This document shows positions 5,987 to 13,509 of a DNA stretch of 25,162 bases, one piece after another. The DNA is taken from positions 1-25,162 of the IMG/VR virus record IMGVR_UViG_3300009180_000203; one strand, written 5' to 3'. Position 1 is the stretch's first letter, and each line of letters begins with the position of its first letter. The notes beneath the pieces are model-generated. The model was not told the origin of the DNA, did no database searches, and saw only the letters and a program-made list of their open reading frames with translations. Made by a program: the position numbers and the translations under genes. Source of the stretch: a virus.

Positions 5987-6883
5987 ATGTCTGAAAAAGA
6001 AGCAGGTCAAGTTTTGACCAGCGACAACGCAGCGGAATTTTATGCAAACAGATTAGGTTTAGCCGAATCACCATCAGTTGAGGCCGAGCAATCGGAGCCG
6101 ACAGAAGTGGTTGAGCAACGGAGTGAACCTGAAGAAGCAGAAGCCGAAGCAAAACAAGAGGGTGAGCGCAAGCAAAATCCAAAACTTGAGCGCCGTTTTA
6201 GTGAGATTACCAAGCAACGTGAAGAAGCGCGTAAAGAAGCGCAGGCAGAACGTGAAGCAAGGCAAGCCCTAGAACAGCGTTTGGCAGCTTTAGAAAGTCA
6301 GGGTAAGCCAAAGGCTAATCCTACTGACGAAAAGCCGCAACCCAGTCAGTTCAGCGATGCGTTTGAATATGCCGAGGCTCTAGCAGAGTACACGGCTGAT
6401 AAGCGAATCGGTGAAATGAAGCAACAAGAAGCACAAGCTAAAGAAGCCGAGCAACGCCAGAAGGTTATCACCCAATGGACAAGTAAGGTAGAAGCAGCCA
6501 AGCAAGCGTTGCCCGATTTTGATGAAATCGTTGCATCAAGTGATGTAGTCGTAAATGACGATATTCGTGATGCTATTCTGGAGAGTGATGTAGGCCCACA
6601 AATCCTTTATCACCTAGCTGAAAACGATGACATTGCTAAAAGAATTGCTGGTTTGTCGCCCAAACAGGCGTTAAGGGAAATTGGAAAGTTGGAGGCAAGG
6701 TTTGAGGCTAAAGAGTCTGAAACTGAGAAACCAGCCCCTATTGTTAGAAGTAAAGCACCAGCACCGATTCAACCGATTCGCGGCGGCAAGAACACGCCTG
6801 ATGTGCCATTAGATTCCAATGGGGTCTTTTTTGGTACAGCAGCACAGTGGAAAGAGCTACGCAAAGCGGGGAAAATTCGGTAA
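5987..6883 (+). CDS. scaffolding protein, P22 gp8-like position and form
   Basis: A 298-aa protein between portal and coat genes; P22 gp8 is 303 aa and in the same place. It is highly charged: an acidic start, then a Glu/Lys/Arg/Ala-rich coiled coil at about 60-105 (RRFSEITKQREEARKEAQAE), a linker, a second helical zone at about 120-225, and a basic Pro-containing end (PAPIVRSKAPAPIQPIRGG) that may bind coat protein. It has no Cys and no enzyme motif. Scaffolds direct procapsid assembly and leave before or during packaging. The assignment comes from length, charge, helical form and position rather than a sequence motif. Confidence 0.82.
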   Translation: MSEKEAGQVLTSDNAAEFYANRLGLAESPSVEAEQSEPTEVVEQRSEPEEAEAEAKQEGERKQNPKLERRFSEITKQREEARKEAQAEREARQALEQRLAALESQGKPKANPTDEKPQPSQFSDAFEYAEALAEYTADKRIGEMKQQEAQAKEAEQRQKVITQWTSKVEAAKQALPDFDEIVASSDVVVNDDIRDAILESDVGPQILYHLAENDDIAKRIAGLSPKQALREIGKLEARFEAKESETEKPAPIVRSKAPAPIQPIRGGKNTPDVPLDSNGVFFGTAAQWKELRKAGKIR

Positions 6884-6907
6884 ACCTAATCTTTTTGAAA
6901 GCAAAAA

Positions 6908-8164
6908 ATGGCAAATAATCTCTTAACCATTAGCAAGATCACTAATGAAGCACTTATGGTGCTAGAAAACGAACTCACATTTACGGCAGAGGTCGACCGT
7001 AATTATGATGACCAATTCGCCGTTACTGGCGCAAAAATCGGCGCAACCGTTAACGTTCGCCGCCCTGGTCGTTTCATCGGCACAACTGGCCCCGCTTTGA
7101 ACGTTGAAGACTTCAACGAAACTAGCGTGCCTGTTACCCTGTCAACTCAGTTCCACGTTGATACCCAATTCACTACACAAGATTTGGCTCTGTCTTTGGA
7201 TATGTTCTCTGACCGTGTGTTGAAGCCCGCAATCGCAGCAATCGCCAACAAGATTGACCGTGACGGCTTGGCTATGGCTACCCTGCAAACTGCCAACATC
7301 GTTGGTACTGCTGGTACACCACCCACAGGTTTGATTACTTATCTGACTGCTGGCGCTTACCTTGACAGCGAAGGCGCACCACGTGACGGTCGCCGTTCAT
7401 GTATCGTTGAACCCTTCACATCTGCCACTATTGTTGACAGCTTGAAAGGTTTGTTTGCTCCTGTTCAAAAGATCAGCGACCAATACGAAAAAGGCATGAT
7501 GGGTACTGACAGCGCTGGTATGAAGTGGAAAATGGACCAAAACGTTGTGTCTCAAGTGTTTGGTAATAACTCCACCACCACCGTGACCGCTTCTGTTTCG
7601 ACCACCACAGCTTCTGGTTTCTTGACCAGCGGTTGGGCTTCTAGTTCCACCATCAGCGTGACAGCCGCCAACACAGGTACTTTGAACCTGAACGCTGGTG
7701 ACGTTATCACTATCGATGGCGTTTACGCTGTTAACCCACAAAACCGTCAAGCCTACGGCTCCAACCGCCTGCGTAACTTTGTGGTGAAAACTACTGTTGC
7801 AATCGCATCTGGTTCGTCTGGCTCTGTGGTTGTGTCTCCTGCTGTGATTACTGCTGGCCAGTTCCAGAACGTGTCTATCCCCACGACTTCTGGTTCAGCT
7901 ACTGTGACTCAGTTCAACAAGACTGGTGTTGTGTCTCCACAAAACATCATCATGCACAAAAACGCTTTCACTTTGGCAGTAGCCGATCTGGAATTGCCTG
8001 AAGGTGTGCATTTTGCTGGCCGCGCTTCTGATAAAGAAATCGGCTTGTCAATGCGTGTGGTGCGTCAGTACACAATCAACAACGACAGCATCCCAACCCG
8101 TTTGGATGTGTTGTACGGTTGGGCTCCTCTGTACCCTGAATTGGCTTGCCGCGTTGCAGCCTAA
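6908..8164 (+). CDS. major capsid (coat) protein, P22 gp5-like
   Basis: A 418-aa protein against 430 for P22 gp5. It has the family's N-terminal layout (MANNLLTISKITNEALMVL, then YDDQFAVTGAKIGATVNVRRP), a helix with LKPAIAAIANKIDRDGL, and a beta-rich insertion at about 220-315 (LNAGDVITIDGVYAVNPQN) in the place of the P22 telokin-like I-domain. The end (VVSPQNIIMHKNAFTLAVADLELPEG, LYGWAPLYPELACR) is also typical of this group. It forms the icosahedral shell. The ribosome signal is weak (GAAAG in the loop of a TTTTTG/CAAAAA stem at 6892-6907), odd for an abundant protein. A terminator-like stem follows. Confidence 0.92.
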   Translation: MANNLLTISKITNEALMVLENELTFTAEVDRNYDDQFAVTGAKIGATVNVRRPGRFIGTTGPALNVEDFNETSVPVTLSTQFHVDTQFTTQDLALSLDMFSDRVLKPAIAAIANKIDRDGLAMATLQTANIVGTAGTPPTGLITYLTAGAYLDSEGAPRDGRRSCIVEPFTSATIVDSLKGLFAPVQKISDQYEKGMMGTDSAGMKWKMDQNVVSQVFGNNSTTTVTASVSTTTASGFLTSGWASSSTISVTAANTGTLNLNAGDVITIDGVYAVNPQNRQAYGSNRLRNFVVKTTVAIASGSSGSVVVSPAVITAGQFQNVSIPTTSGSATVTQFNKTGVVSPQNIIMHKNAFTLAVADLELPEGVHFAGRASDKEIGLSMRVVRQYTINNDSIPTRLDVLYGWAPLYPELACRVAA

Positions 8165-8171
8165 ACCTGAT

Positions 8172-8196
8172 GGGGGCGTAAAAACCCCCGTTATTT
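8172..8196 (+). terminator. terminator-like hairpin after coat gene
   Basis: GGGGG (8172-8176) pairs with CCCCC (8185-8189) across an 8-base loop, followed by GTTATTT rather than a clean U-tract. It is likely a leaky terminator or mRNA 3'-end stabiliser that sets coat expression above the downstream genes. Confidence 0.5.
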
Positions 8197-8217
8197 AAAA
8201 CTTTTAAGGAATTTATC

Positions 8218-8595
8218 ATGGCTAATCCAGGACCAGCAACCACCATCACCCAAGAATCGTTTGCCCCAATGACAAACGTTGTTAAGGGTGGCGTTTTCTC
8301 TCTCTCCTTGACTCCCGCAGCAGTTGCAACCATCACCACCGCAGCCCAAAACTTTGCCAGTACTGGCATTGGCTTGGTTGTTGGCGACATGGTTTCTGTT
8401 GCTTTTAACGGCGCTCAGACTGCTGGCGTTGGCGTTCTTGACGCTTACGTTTCTGCTGCTGACCAATTGACCATTCGCTTTGTAAACCCAACCGCAGGTA
8501 ACGTGACTCCTGCCGCTGGTACTTACTTGGTGTCTGTGCAGCGTCCTAGCACAACTACTGGCTCGACTGCAACTTCTCCATTGCTTTCTTGGTAA
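8218..8595 (+). CDS. beta-rich head/decoration-like protein, paralogue A
   Basis: A 125-aa protein just after the coat gene with AAGGAATTTATC before ATG 8218. It is rich in Ala, Thr, Val and Ser, with predicted beta strands and no Cys or charged helix. The core GVGVLDAYVSAADQLTIRFVN...YLVSVQRP aligns well with the same part of the gene at 8685, so the two are tandem paralogues. Position after coat and a beta-sandwich-like composition suggest a capsid decoration or head-fibre protein, but this is an inference and I know no family name. A strong terminator follows it. Confidence 0.7.
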   Translation: MANPGPATTITQESFAPMTNVVKGGVFSLSLTPAAVATITTAAQNFASTGIGLVVGDMVSVAFNGAQTAGVGVLDAYVSAADQLTIRFVNPTAGNVTPAAGTYLVSVQRPSTTTGSTATSPLLSW

Positions 8596-8614
8596 GCTGG
8601 ACGAAGTAAGGATG

Positions 8615-8649
8615 GGCCACTCTCAAAAGGGGTGGCCTTTTCTTTTTTT
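8615..8649 (+). terminator. Rho-independent terminator
   Basis: GGCCAC (8615-8620) pairs with GTGGCC (8632-8637) across 11 bases, followed directly by TTTTCTTTTTTT (8638-8649). This is the cleanest intrinsic terminator in the window. No convincing promoter lies between it and the next ATG at 8685, so downstream genes depend on read-through or antitermination. Confidence 0.85.
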
Positions 8650-8684
8650 ATCGTACAATCAAATCATTCTCTCAAGGAATAATC

Positions 8685-9008
8685 ATGTCAAAAACCACCA
8701 TCTCTCGCGGTAACGTGTTGGCGCACACAATTGTGCAACTTACTTTGCCAGCTACCACTTTTTCCACCACCACAACCGAAGTCACCATTGCTTGCGCTGG
8801 CGTTAAAGCTACGGACAAAATCCAAGCCCAAGTTGATGCCGCAATGACTGTTGGCGTAGGTATTGGTAACGCGTATACATTGGCTGATAACGCAATCATT
8901 GTGCGTTTGCTTAACCTTACTGGCGCTTCTGTGACTCAAGCAGCAGCCCCGTTGTTGGTTAGCGTTAAGTCTTGCGAAGACAGCCCAATTCCTGCAAACG
9001 TGGTCTAA
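8685..9008 (+). CDS. beta-rich protein, paralogue B
   Basis: A 107-aa protein starting at ATG 8685 with CAAGGAA upstream. The core TVGVGIGNAYTLADNAIIVRLLNLTGASVT...LLVSVK matches the paralogue at 8218 in the order GVG-AY-AD-I-R-N-VT-AA-LVSV. Its N-terminal third differs more. It has two Cys (in IACAG and KSCEDS) where paralogue A has none. Both are predicted all-beta. A virion surface role is likely but not shown. It lies just after the terminator and a few bases before the next beta-rich gene. Confidence 0.7.
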   Translation: MSKTTISRGNVLAHTIVQLTLPATTFSTTTTEVTIACAGVKATDKIQAQVDAAMTVGVGIGNAYTLADNAIIVRLLNLTGASVTQAAAPLLVSVKSCEDSPIPANVV

Positions 9009-9010
9009 AG

Positions 9011-9361
9011 ATGGCTGCTACATCTGTTTTGCGTGTTGCAGGAAATACACAAGCTATTTCTGTAACAGCATCATCATCTACTGCCCTGCTGATTAAAGCA
9101 GGCTACACCAACGATCAAGTTAACTTTGCTTCTGTCTTAAATACAGGCTCTGTGCCTGTTGCGGTCAAGTTTGGTGACTCCGCCGTTGGTGCAGCCGTGT
9201 TTCCAGTTGCAGGCTCAACAGAAGGCGATTACGTCTTACCAGCGTTAATGACACGACCAGTTATCTTGGCTGTGCCTGCTGCGCCTTTTTATGTTCGTGC
9301 TATCGGTTCTGCCGCTGGCCCGTCTATTTTGTACGTCACACCCGTTGGCGACCAAAGCTAA
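9011..9361 (+). CDS. beta-rich hypothetical virion protein
   Basis: A 116-aa protein from ATG 9011, two bases after the previous stop; a longer version from TTG 8972 would run through the previous gene and has no better ribosome site. It is rich in Ala, Val, Ser and Thr, with alternating strand-like segments (ISVTASSSTALLIKAGY, VPVAVKFGDSAVGAAVFPV) and no Cys. Together with the two genes before it, it makes a set of three small all-beta proteins. I recognise no family. A virion surface or fibre accessory role fits the position. Confidence 0.6.
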   Translation: MAATSVLRVAGNTQAISVTASSSTALLIKAGYTNDQVNFASVLNTGSVPVAVKFGDSAVGAAVFPVAGSTEGDYVLPALMTRPVILAVPAAPFYVRAIGSAAGPSILYVTPVGDQS

Positions 9362-9365
9362 AAAA

Positions 9366-9399
9366 TTGCCAACCAGCCTGAGCATGGGTTGGTTGGTAA
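9366..9399 (+). promoter_or_regulatory. intergenic hairpin before fibre gene
   Basis: TTGCCAACCA (9366-9375) pairs with TGGTTGGTAA (9390-9399), ten pairs with one G-U, around a 14-base loop. No U-tract follows, so it is not a canonical terminator. It may be an mRNA processing or stability element between the small beta proteins and the fibre gene. Confidence 0.45.
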
Positions 9400-9420
9400 T
9401 TGACCTACTAAGGTAAAAAA

Positions 9421-12183
9421 ATGACTAACGCCGTAGCAGAAACAGTAACAACAAACATAGTTCCTGTTCAAGCTATTTTTGACGTTGATGGCGTTTGCGT
9501 TGGATTGGTTGGTCCAGGTGGAGAATTCTTTTCCCCGCCTTTGAGTTCTGACACGATTACAAACGCAATCATCACTAACAGCACTATCAATAGTTCTGTT
9601 ATTGGTGGCACAACGCCTGCGGTTGGTACTTTTTCTCGAATGAACACCAGCAACGCTCAGATTACGGGCGGCAACATTAGCGGTGTTTCAATATCAATTA
9701 CGGCATTAAACAATACGCCTGTAGGTAATTTAGTTCCTTCAACTGGCGCGTTTACTACGCTGTCATCTAATGATTTGACCGTTACTAATCTAATTAACGG
9801 CTCAATTAGCGGTAATGCGGCTACGGCCACAAACGCAACTAATGCGACAAATGCTACAAACGCGACAAACGCTACAAATGCAGTAAATGCCACAAACGCA
9901 ACAAATGCAACCAATATTGCTGGCGGTAACGTTGGGTCTTTGCCTTATCAAGCCGCTACTGGTTCAACGTCATTTCTAGCGGCTGGCTCTAACGGTCAAG
10001 TGTTGACTTTGGCTTCTGGTTTGCCAGCCTGGTCTACGCCCACAACAGGGACTGTTACTAGCATTGCTACAAGCGGCACAGTTAATGGCCTTACTTTGAC
10101 TGGTGGGCCAATCACCACAAGCGGCACAATCACGCTTGGCGGCACACTTGATCTGTCTGCGCCACCCGCTATTGGTGGAACGACTGCAAATACAGTTAGA
10201 GGCACAACGATCACGGCAACGACAAAGTTTGTTGGGCCTTACTTTGATGCGGCAAATAGCGCAGGCGGCGCATTACGCAATGCAAGCGGCACAGCCCAAT
10301 TGCAATGGGGCGCTGGCGGCGGCAGTAATTTAAGTTTGGATGTTTCCACCAATATGAATGGTGCAAACGCTCAAATTGACATTAGCCCTACTGGTACAGG
10401 CCATGTTCACATGAAGCCAACTGGTACGGGTTCTGTTGAAATTGCCCCTACCAATGCAGGAACTTTGGACAACCTGGCTATCGGCGGCACAACACCTTTG
10501 GCTGGTACGTTCACCACGTTGCGGTTTAACACATCGCTATCGGTCAACGGGTCTACAGGCTCAAGCGGTCAGGTTCTGACTTCTAGCGGCGCTGGTTTGC
10601 CTACTTGGACAACACCAGTTTCCTACGCTACGGTTACTGATGACACGACTACAAATGCAACCCGTTATCCGCTGTTTGCAGCCGCTACAAGCGGTAATTT
10701 AACGACTGAATACACTAGCTCTACCAAGTACCAATTTAACCCGTCTACGGGCGTTTTAACGGCCACAGGGTTTAGCGGTTCAGGTGCGGCATTAACGTCA
10801 ATTCCTAACGCTGCGCTGAACAATTCAAGTGTAACGATTGGTTCAACAAACGTAGCGTTGGGCGCTACTGTGACCACGTTTGCAGGATTAACTTCTGTAA
10901 CATCAACTTCGTTTGTTGGTGATTTAACGGGTAACGCAAGCACAGCGACTAGCGCAACGACAGCAACAAATGCCACAAATACTACGGTAACTGACGATAC
11001 AAGTTCGACAGCTACTTTTTACCCTACTTTTGTAAACAATACATCAGGAAATTTAGGTCAAAAAGTATCGTCTACAAAATTACAATATCAGCCAAGTACA
11101 GGCACAACAACTTCAACAATTATCCAAGCTGGTACACAGGCTAACTATATCCAAGCAACAGGTGGTGCTACAACTAAAGCTGTTCAGTTTCAGTCGCTTG
11201 GTAGCGATGCCGCTGTTTCCCTTGCTATTCAATCCAAAGGCACAGGAGCCATTGACCTTGCCGCTGGCTCATCTGGGGTGAACATTAGTAACGGTGGTAC
11301 TGTTACTGCTATTACTAGGACTGTTGCTGGTTCTGGCTATACAAGTTTCCCATCTATTGCTATCTCTGCTCCCACTACGGCTGGAGGCGTTCAGGCTACT
11401 GCAAATATTGCTCAAATGGGCGCATTTGCCGCAACTGTTCAATCAGGTGGAACAGGGTATACAAACGGAGATGTGCTTACATTGGTTGGAGGAACTCCTG
11501 CAGGTGCTGCTGCAACTTTTACCGTTACTGGAGTTACTGGAGGCGTAATAACTTCAGTATCTTCTACAAACTTTTTAACATATACAGTACTTCCAACTAA
11601 CCCAGTAAGTGTTACAGGAGGTACAGGAACACTGGCAACACTTAACGTAACATATTACGTTCAAAGTATTTTCACCATCACCAACGCAGGTTCAGGATAT
11701 GTTGAACAACCCACAATCACTTTCTCAGGTGGTGGTGGCTCTGGTGCTGCTGCTTATGCTACTGTGGGGTCAATACCTAAAATTCAAACATTGGGTAATT
11801 CCCTGTCTTTTTATACTCCAAGTGGTGAAGCATTTAGAGTTTCAGACATTGGTGTCACTTCTGCGGCATATTGGCAAGCATTTGGTGGCGCGGCAGTTCC
11901 AGAACTTCGTTCAAGTTCTTCTGGAATTATTACTGCTACTGGTGCAAACAGTTTGCAATTTAGAACAAATACCAACACAGAACAATTTAGGGTTGCGGCA
12001 ACAGCCTCTGCTGTTAACTACGTACAAGTAACGGGTGGTATTGCTGGCACACCTGGAACGGTCACAATATCAGGACAAGGCTCAAGCGCAAACGTAGACA
12101 TTGCTTTAACACCTAAAGGCACAGGCGTTGTCAAAACAACTGCAAATGCGTTTGTAGGCTCATCACTTTACATTGCCCCATAA
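9421..12183 (+). CDS. large repetitive tail/appendage fibre protein
   Basis: A 920-aa protein made almost wholly of Thr, Ser, Gly, Ala and Asn. Residues about 40-120 carry IGGTTPAVGTF-type repeats, followed by an ATN-repeat tract at about 136-165. PTGTGHVHMKPTGTGSVEIAP lies around 323-343. A VTDDT...YPLF...TSGN unit at about 405-448 recurs at about 523-565. A GxGY module spans about 625-785 with GSGY or GTGY at 637, 677 and 757. The two flanks of that module resemble each other (NYIQATGG...KGTGAIDL and NYVQVTGG...KGTGVVKT). Such proteins are usually trimeric fibres for host contact. There is no S74 chaperone end. AAGG lies 7 bases upstream of the ATG. Confidence 0.8.
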   Translation: MTNAVAETVTTNIVPVQAIFDVDGVCVGLVGPGGEFFSPPLSSDTITNAIITNSTINSSVIGGTTPAVGTFSRMNTSNAQITGGNISGVSISITALNNTPVGNLVPSTGAFTTLSSNDLTVTNLINGSISGNAATATNATNATNATNATNATNAVNATNATNATNIAGGNVGSLPYQAATGSTSFLAAGSNGQVLTLASGLPAWSTPTTGTVTSIATSGTVNGLTLTGGPITTSGTITLGGTLDLSAPPAIGGTTANTVRGTTITATTKFVGPYFDAANSAGGALRNASGTAQLQWGAGGGSNLSLDVSTNMNGANAQIDISPTGTGHVHMKPTGTGSVEIAPTNAGTLDNLAIGGTTPLAGTFTTLRFNTSLSVNGSTGSSGQVLTSSGAGLPTWTTPVSYATVTDDTTTNATRYPLFAAATSGNLTTEYTSSTKYQFNPSTGVLTATGFSGSGAALTSIPNAALNNSSVTIGSTNVALGATVTTFAGLTSVTSTSFVGDLTGNASTATSATTATNATNTTVTDDTSSTATFYPTFVNNTSGNLGQKVSSTKLQYQPSTGTTTSTIIQAGTQANYIQATGGATTKAVQFQSLGSDAAVSLAIQSKGTGAIDLAAGSSGVNISNGGTVTAITRTVAGSGYTSFPSIAISAPTTAGGVQATANIAQMGAFAATVQSGGTGYTNGDVLTLVGGTPAGAAATFTVTGVTGGVITSVSSTNFLTYTVLPTNPVSVTGGTGTLATLNVTYYVQSIFTITNAGSGYVEQPTITFSGGGGSGAAAYATVGSIPKIQTLGNSLSFYTPSGEAFRVSDIGVTSAAYWQAFGGAAVPELRSSSSGIITATGANSLQFRTNTNTEQFRVAATASAVNYVQVTGGIAGTPGTVTISGQGSSANVDIALTPKGTGVVKTTANAFVGSSLYIAP
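9827..9915 (+). repeat. coding 9-base tandem repeats (Ala-Thr-Asn)
   Basis: About ten imperfect 9-base units of the form ACAAAYGCN encode an ATN/NAT tract in the fibre protein. The third codon position varies between units. A shorter similar tract is at about 10965-10983 in the same gene and another at about 19328-19350 in the 469-aa protein. Confidence 0.8.
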
Positions 12184-12192
12184 GGATTTAAA

Positions 12193-12462
12193 ATGGCACT
12201 CATCAAAGCAATACCAACTGATTACGGCATTGATGCTTCGTATTGGAACATTGGCGCAGTACAAGAAGACTTTAAAGGCCAAGGCACAGAAGTGACGTTT
12301 TATGGCTATGCAAGCAAAGAAGCCCGTGAAGCTGGCAAGCAGCCTTTAAGTGCAGGAAAAGTTAACATTGCAGGTGAAGAATACGTAGCTGGTGCTGATC
12401 GTGCCGCTTTGTACGCCATTATTAAACAAAAGCCAGAATTTGCTGGCGCACAAGACGCATAA
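12193..12462 (+). CDS. 89-aa fibre-associated hypothetical protein
   Basis: An 89-aa protein, AAGGATTT before ATG 12193. The layout ALIKAIPTDYGIDASYWNIG, VTFYGYASKEAREAGKQPL and AALYAIIKQKPEF is one seen in small proteins encoded beside fibre genes in many phages, of unknown function. It has predicted strands in the first two thirds and a C-terminal helix. It lies between the two fibre-like genes, so it could be an assembly helper or a minor fibre component. There is no membrane segment or signal peptide. Confidence 0.65.
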   Translation: MALIKAIPTDYGIDASYWNIGAVQEDFKGQGTEVTFYGYASKEAREAGKQPLSAGKVNIAGEEYVAGADRAALYAIIKQKPEFAGAQDA

Positions 12463-12471
12463 GGAATCATC

Positions 12472-13200
12472 ATGGGACAACTCGTATTTCAAGCAACTTT
12501 AGGTGGTCAGGTTAATCTGGTCGGCCCTAACACGGCATCAACTTTTAACATTAACGTGCCTGCTATTGCGGGAACTATGGTGACTACGGGCGACACGGGT
12601 ACTGTGACTAGCACAATGCTGGCGACTGCTGTTTATACAGCGCCTGGCACGATTGGTAGCGGAACTCCTAACACGGGTGCTTTCACATCCTTGGCGTATT
12701 CCACCACTTTAACTGGCGGCACAGGAATTGTTAACCTTGGTTCTGGTCAGTTCTACAAAGATGCGTCAGGTAACGTAGGTATTGGTACAAGTACACCTCT
12801 GGTTACAAATACAGGACGTGGAAATTTAACAATCAATGGCTCAAGTGATTCAATTCTTGCTTTTGGTATTGCTGGATCAAATACTGGATATTTGTTTTCA
12901 ACTTCAAGTGGTTTGGAGTTAGCGACAATTGGTAGCACTTTTGTCCGTTTTAGTACTAACGGCTCAGAACGCGCCCGTATAGACTCCAGCGGTAACTTTG
13001 GTATTGGTACAAGTTCGCCTTCCGCTTCTGCAATTTTAGATGTTCAAAGCACCACAAAAGGTGTTCGTTTTCCAAACATGACCACAACGCAAAAAAATGC
13101 TATTTCTAGTCCTGCTACTGGATTAGTTGTGTTTGATACAACTCTTGCAAAACTTTGCGTTTATAGCGGTTCTGCATGGCAGACAATTACTTCTATTTAA
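12472..13200 (+). CDS. second fibre-like protein
   Basis: A 242-aa protein with AAGGAATC before ATG 12472. Residues about 60-75 (GTIGSGTPNTGAFTSL) share the GTP-x-x-GAFTTL motif of the large fibre. Two copies of GNxGIGTSxP occur (about 99-109 and 173-182). The C-terminal part LDVQSTTKGVRFPNMTTTQKNAI...GLVVFDTTLAKLCVYSGSAW is a known layout of phage and bacterial fibre ends. It is likely a short fibre or fibre tip; shared motifs with the 920-aa protein suggest a common origin. Confidence 0.72.
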   Translation: MGQLVFQATLGGQVNLVGPNTASTFNINVPAIAGTMVTTGDTGTVTSTMLATAVYTAPGTIGSGTPNTGAFTSLAYSTTLTGGTGIVNLGSGQFYKDASGNVGIGTSTPLVTNTGRGNLTINGSSDSILAFGIAGSNTGYLFSTSSGLELATIGSTFVRFSTNGSERARIDSSGNFGIGTSSPSASAILDVQSTTKGVRFPNMTTTQKNAISSPATGLVVFDTTLAKLCVYSGSAWQTITSI

Positions 13201-13209
13201 AGGTTTGTT

Positions 13210-13509
13210 ATGACTATTACTTGGACTATCACTCAAACCGACTATCTGATTTCAGACGGTTTCATCACCACAGCACATTGGACAGCCACGGCGGTAGATG
13301 GGAACTACACAGCCTCCATTTATTCAACCTGTTCATTTGCTCCTGCTGAGCCTTCTATCCCTTACAACAGCGTTACAGAGCAAGAAGTTCTGAATTGGTG
13401 TTGGGGTAACGGCGTTGACAAAGATGCGACCGAAGCTGCATTGGCTCAAAACATTGCGTTGCAGAAAAACCCCGTTGTTGCTGCTGGTACACCTTGGGCT
13501 ACGGCATGA
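13210..13509 (+). CDS. fibre-region protein, tandem paralogue 1 (DUF7936-like)
   Basis: A 99-aa protein with a beta-rich first half (ITWTITQTDYLIS...HWTATAVDG) and a helical end containing VTEQEVLNWCWGNGVDKDATEAALAQNI and a KNPV...PW finish. The end resembles small phage tail-region proteins that I tentatively place with DUF7936. It aligns along its length with the next gene (W-I at the start, VTE then W, LA/LAE, KPV-x-PW at the end). Function unknown; placed after the fibre genes it may be a fibre attachment or assembly factor. Confidence 0.65.
   Translation: MTITWTITQTDYLISDGFITTAHWTATAVDGNYTASIYSTCSFAPAEPSIPYNSVTEQEVLNWCWGNGVDKDATEAALAQNIALQKNPVVAAGTPWATA

Noticed and set aside
8651-8684. 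Possible promoter with TACAAT at 8654-8659
   Set aside because: No acceptable -35 at 16-18 bases upstream; that interval is the terminator stem and T-run.
9657-9914. Minus-strand Val/Ala/Phe repeat protein opposite the fibre gene
   Set aside because: It is the antisense reading of the 9-base ATN repeats and does not extend into unique sequence.
9827-9915. Possible CRISPR-like array
   Set aside because: Units are 9 bases, imperfect, without spacers, and lie in frame inside a coding region.
11294-11548. Leu-rich plus-strand frame inside the fibre gene
   Set aside because: Frame-shifted reading of Gly/Thr/Ala codons in the GxGY module; the main frame is continuous on both sides.
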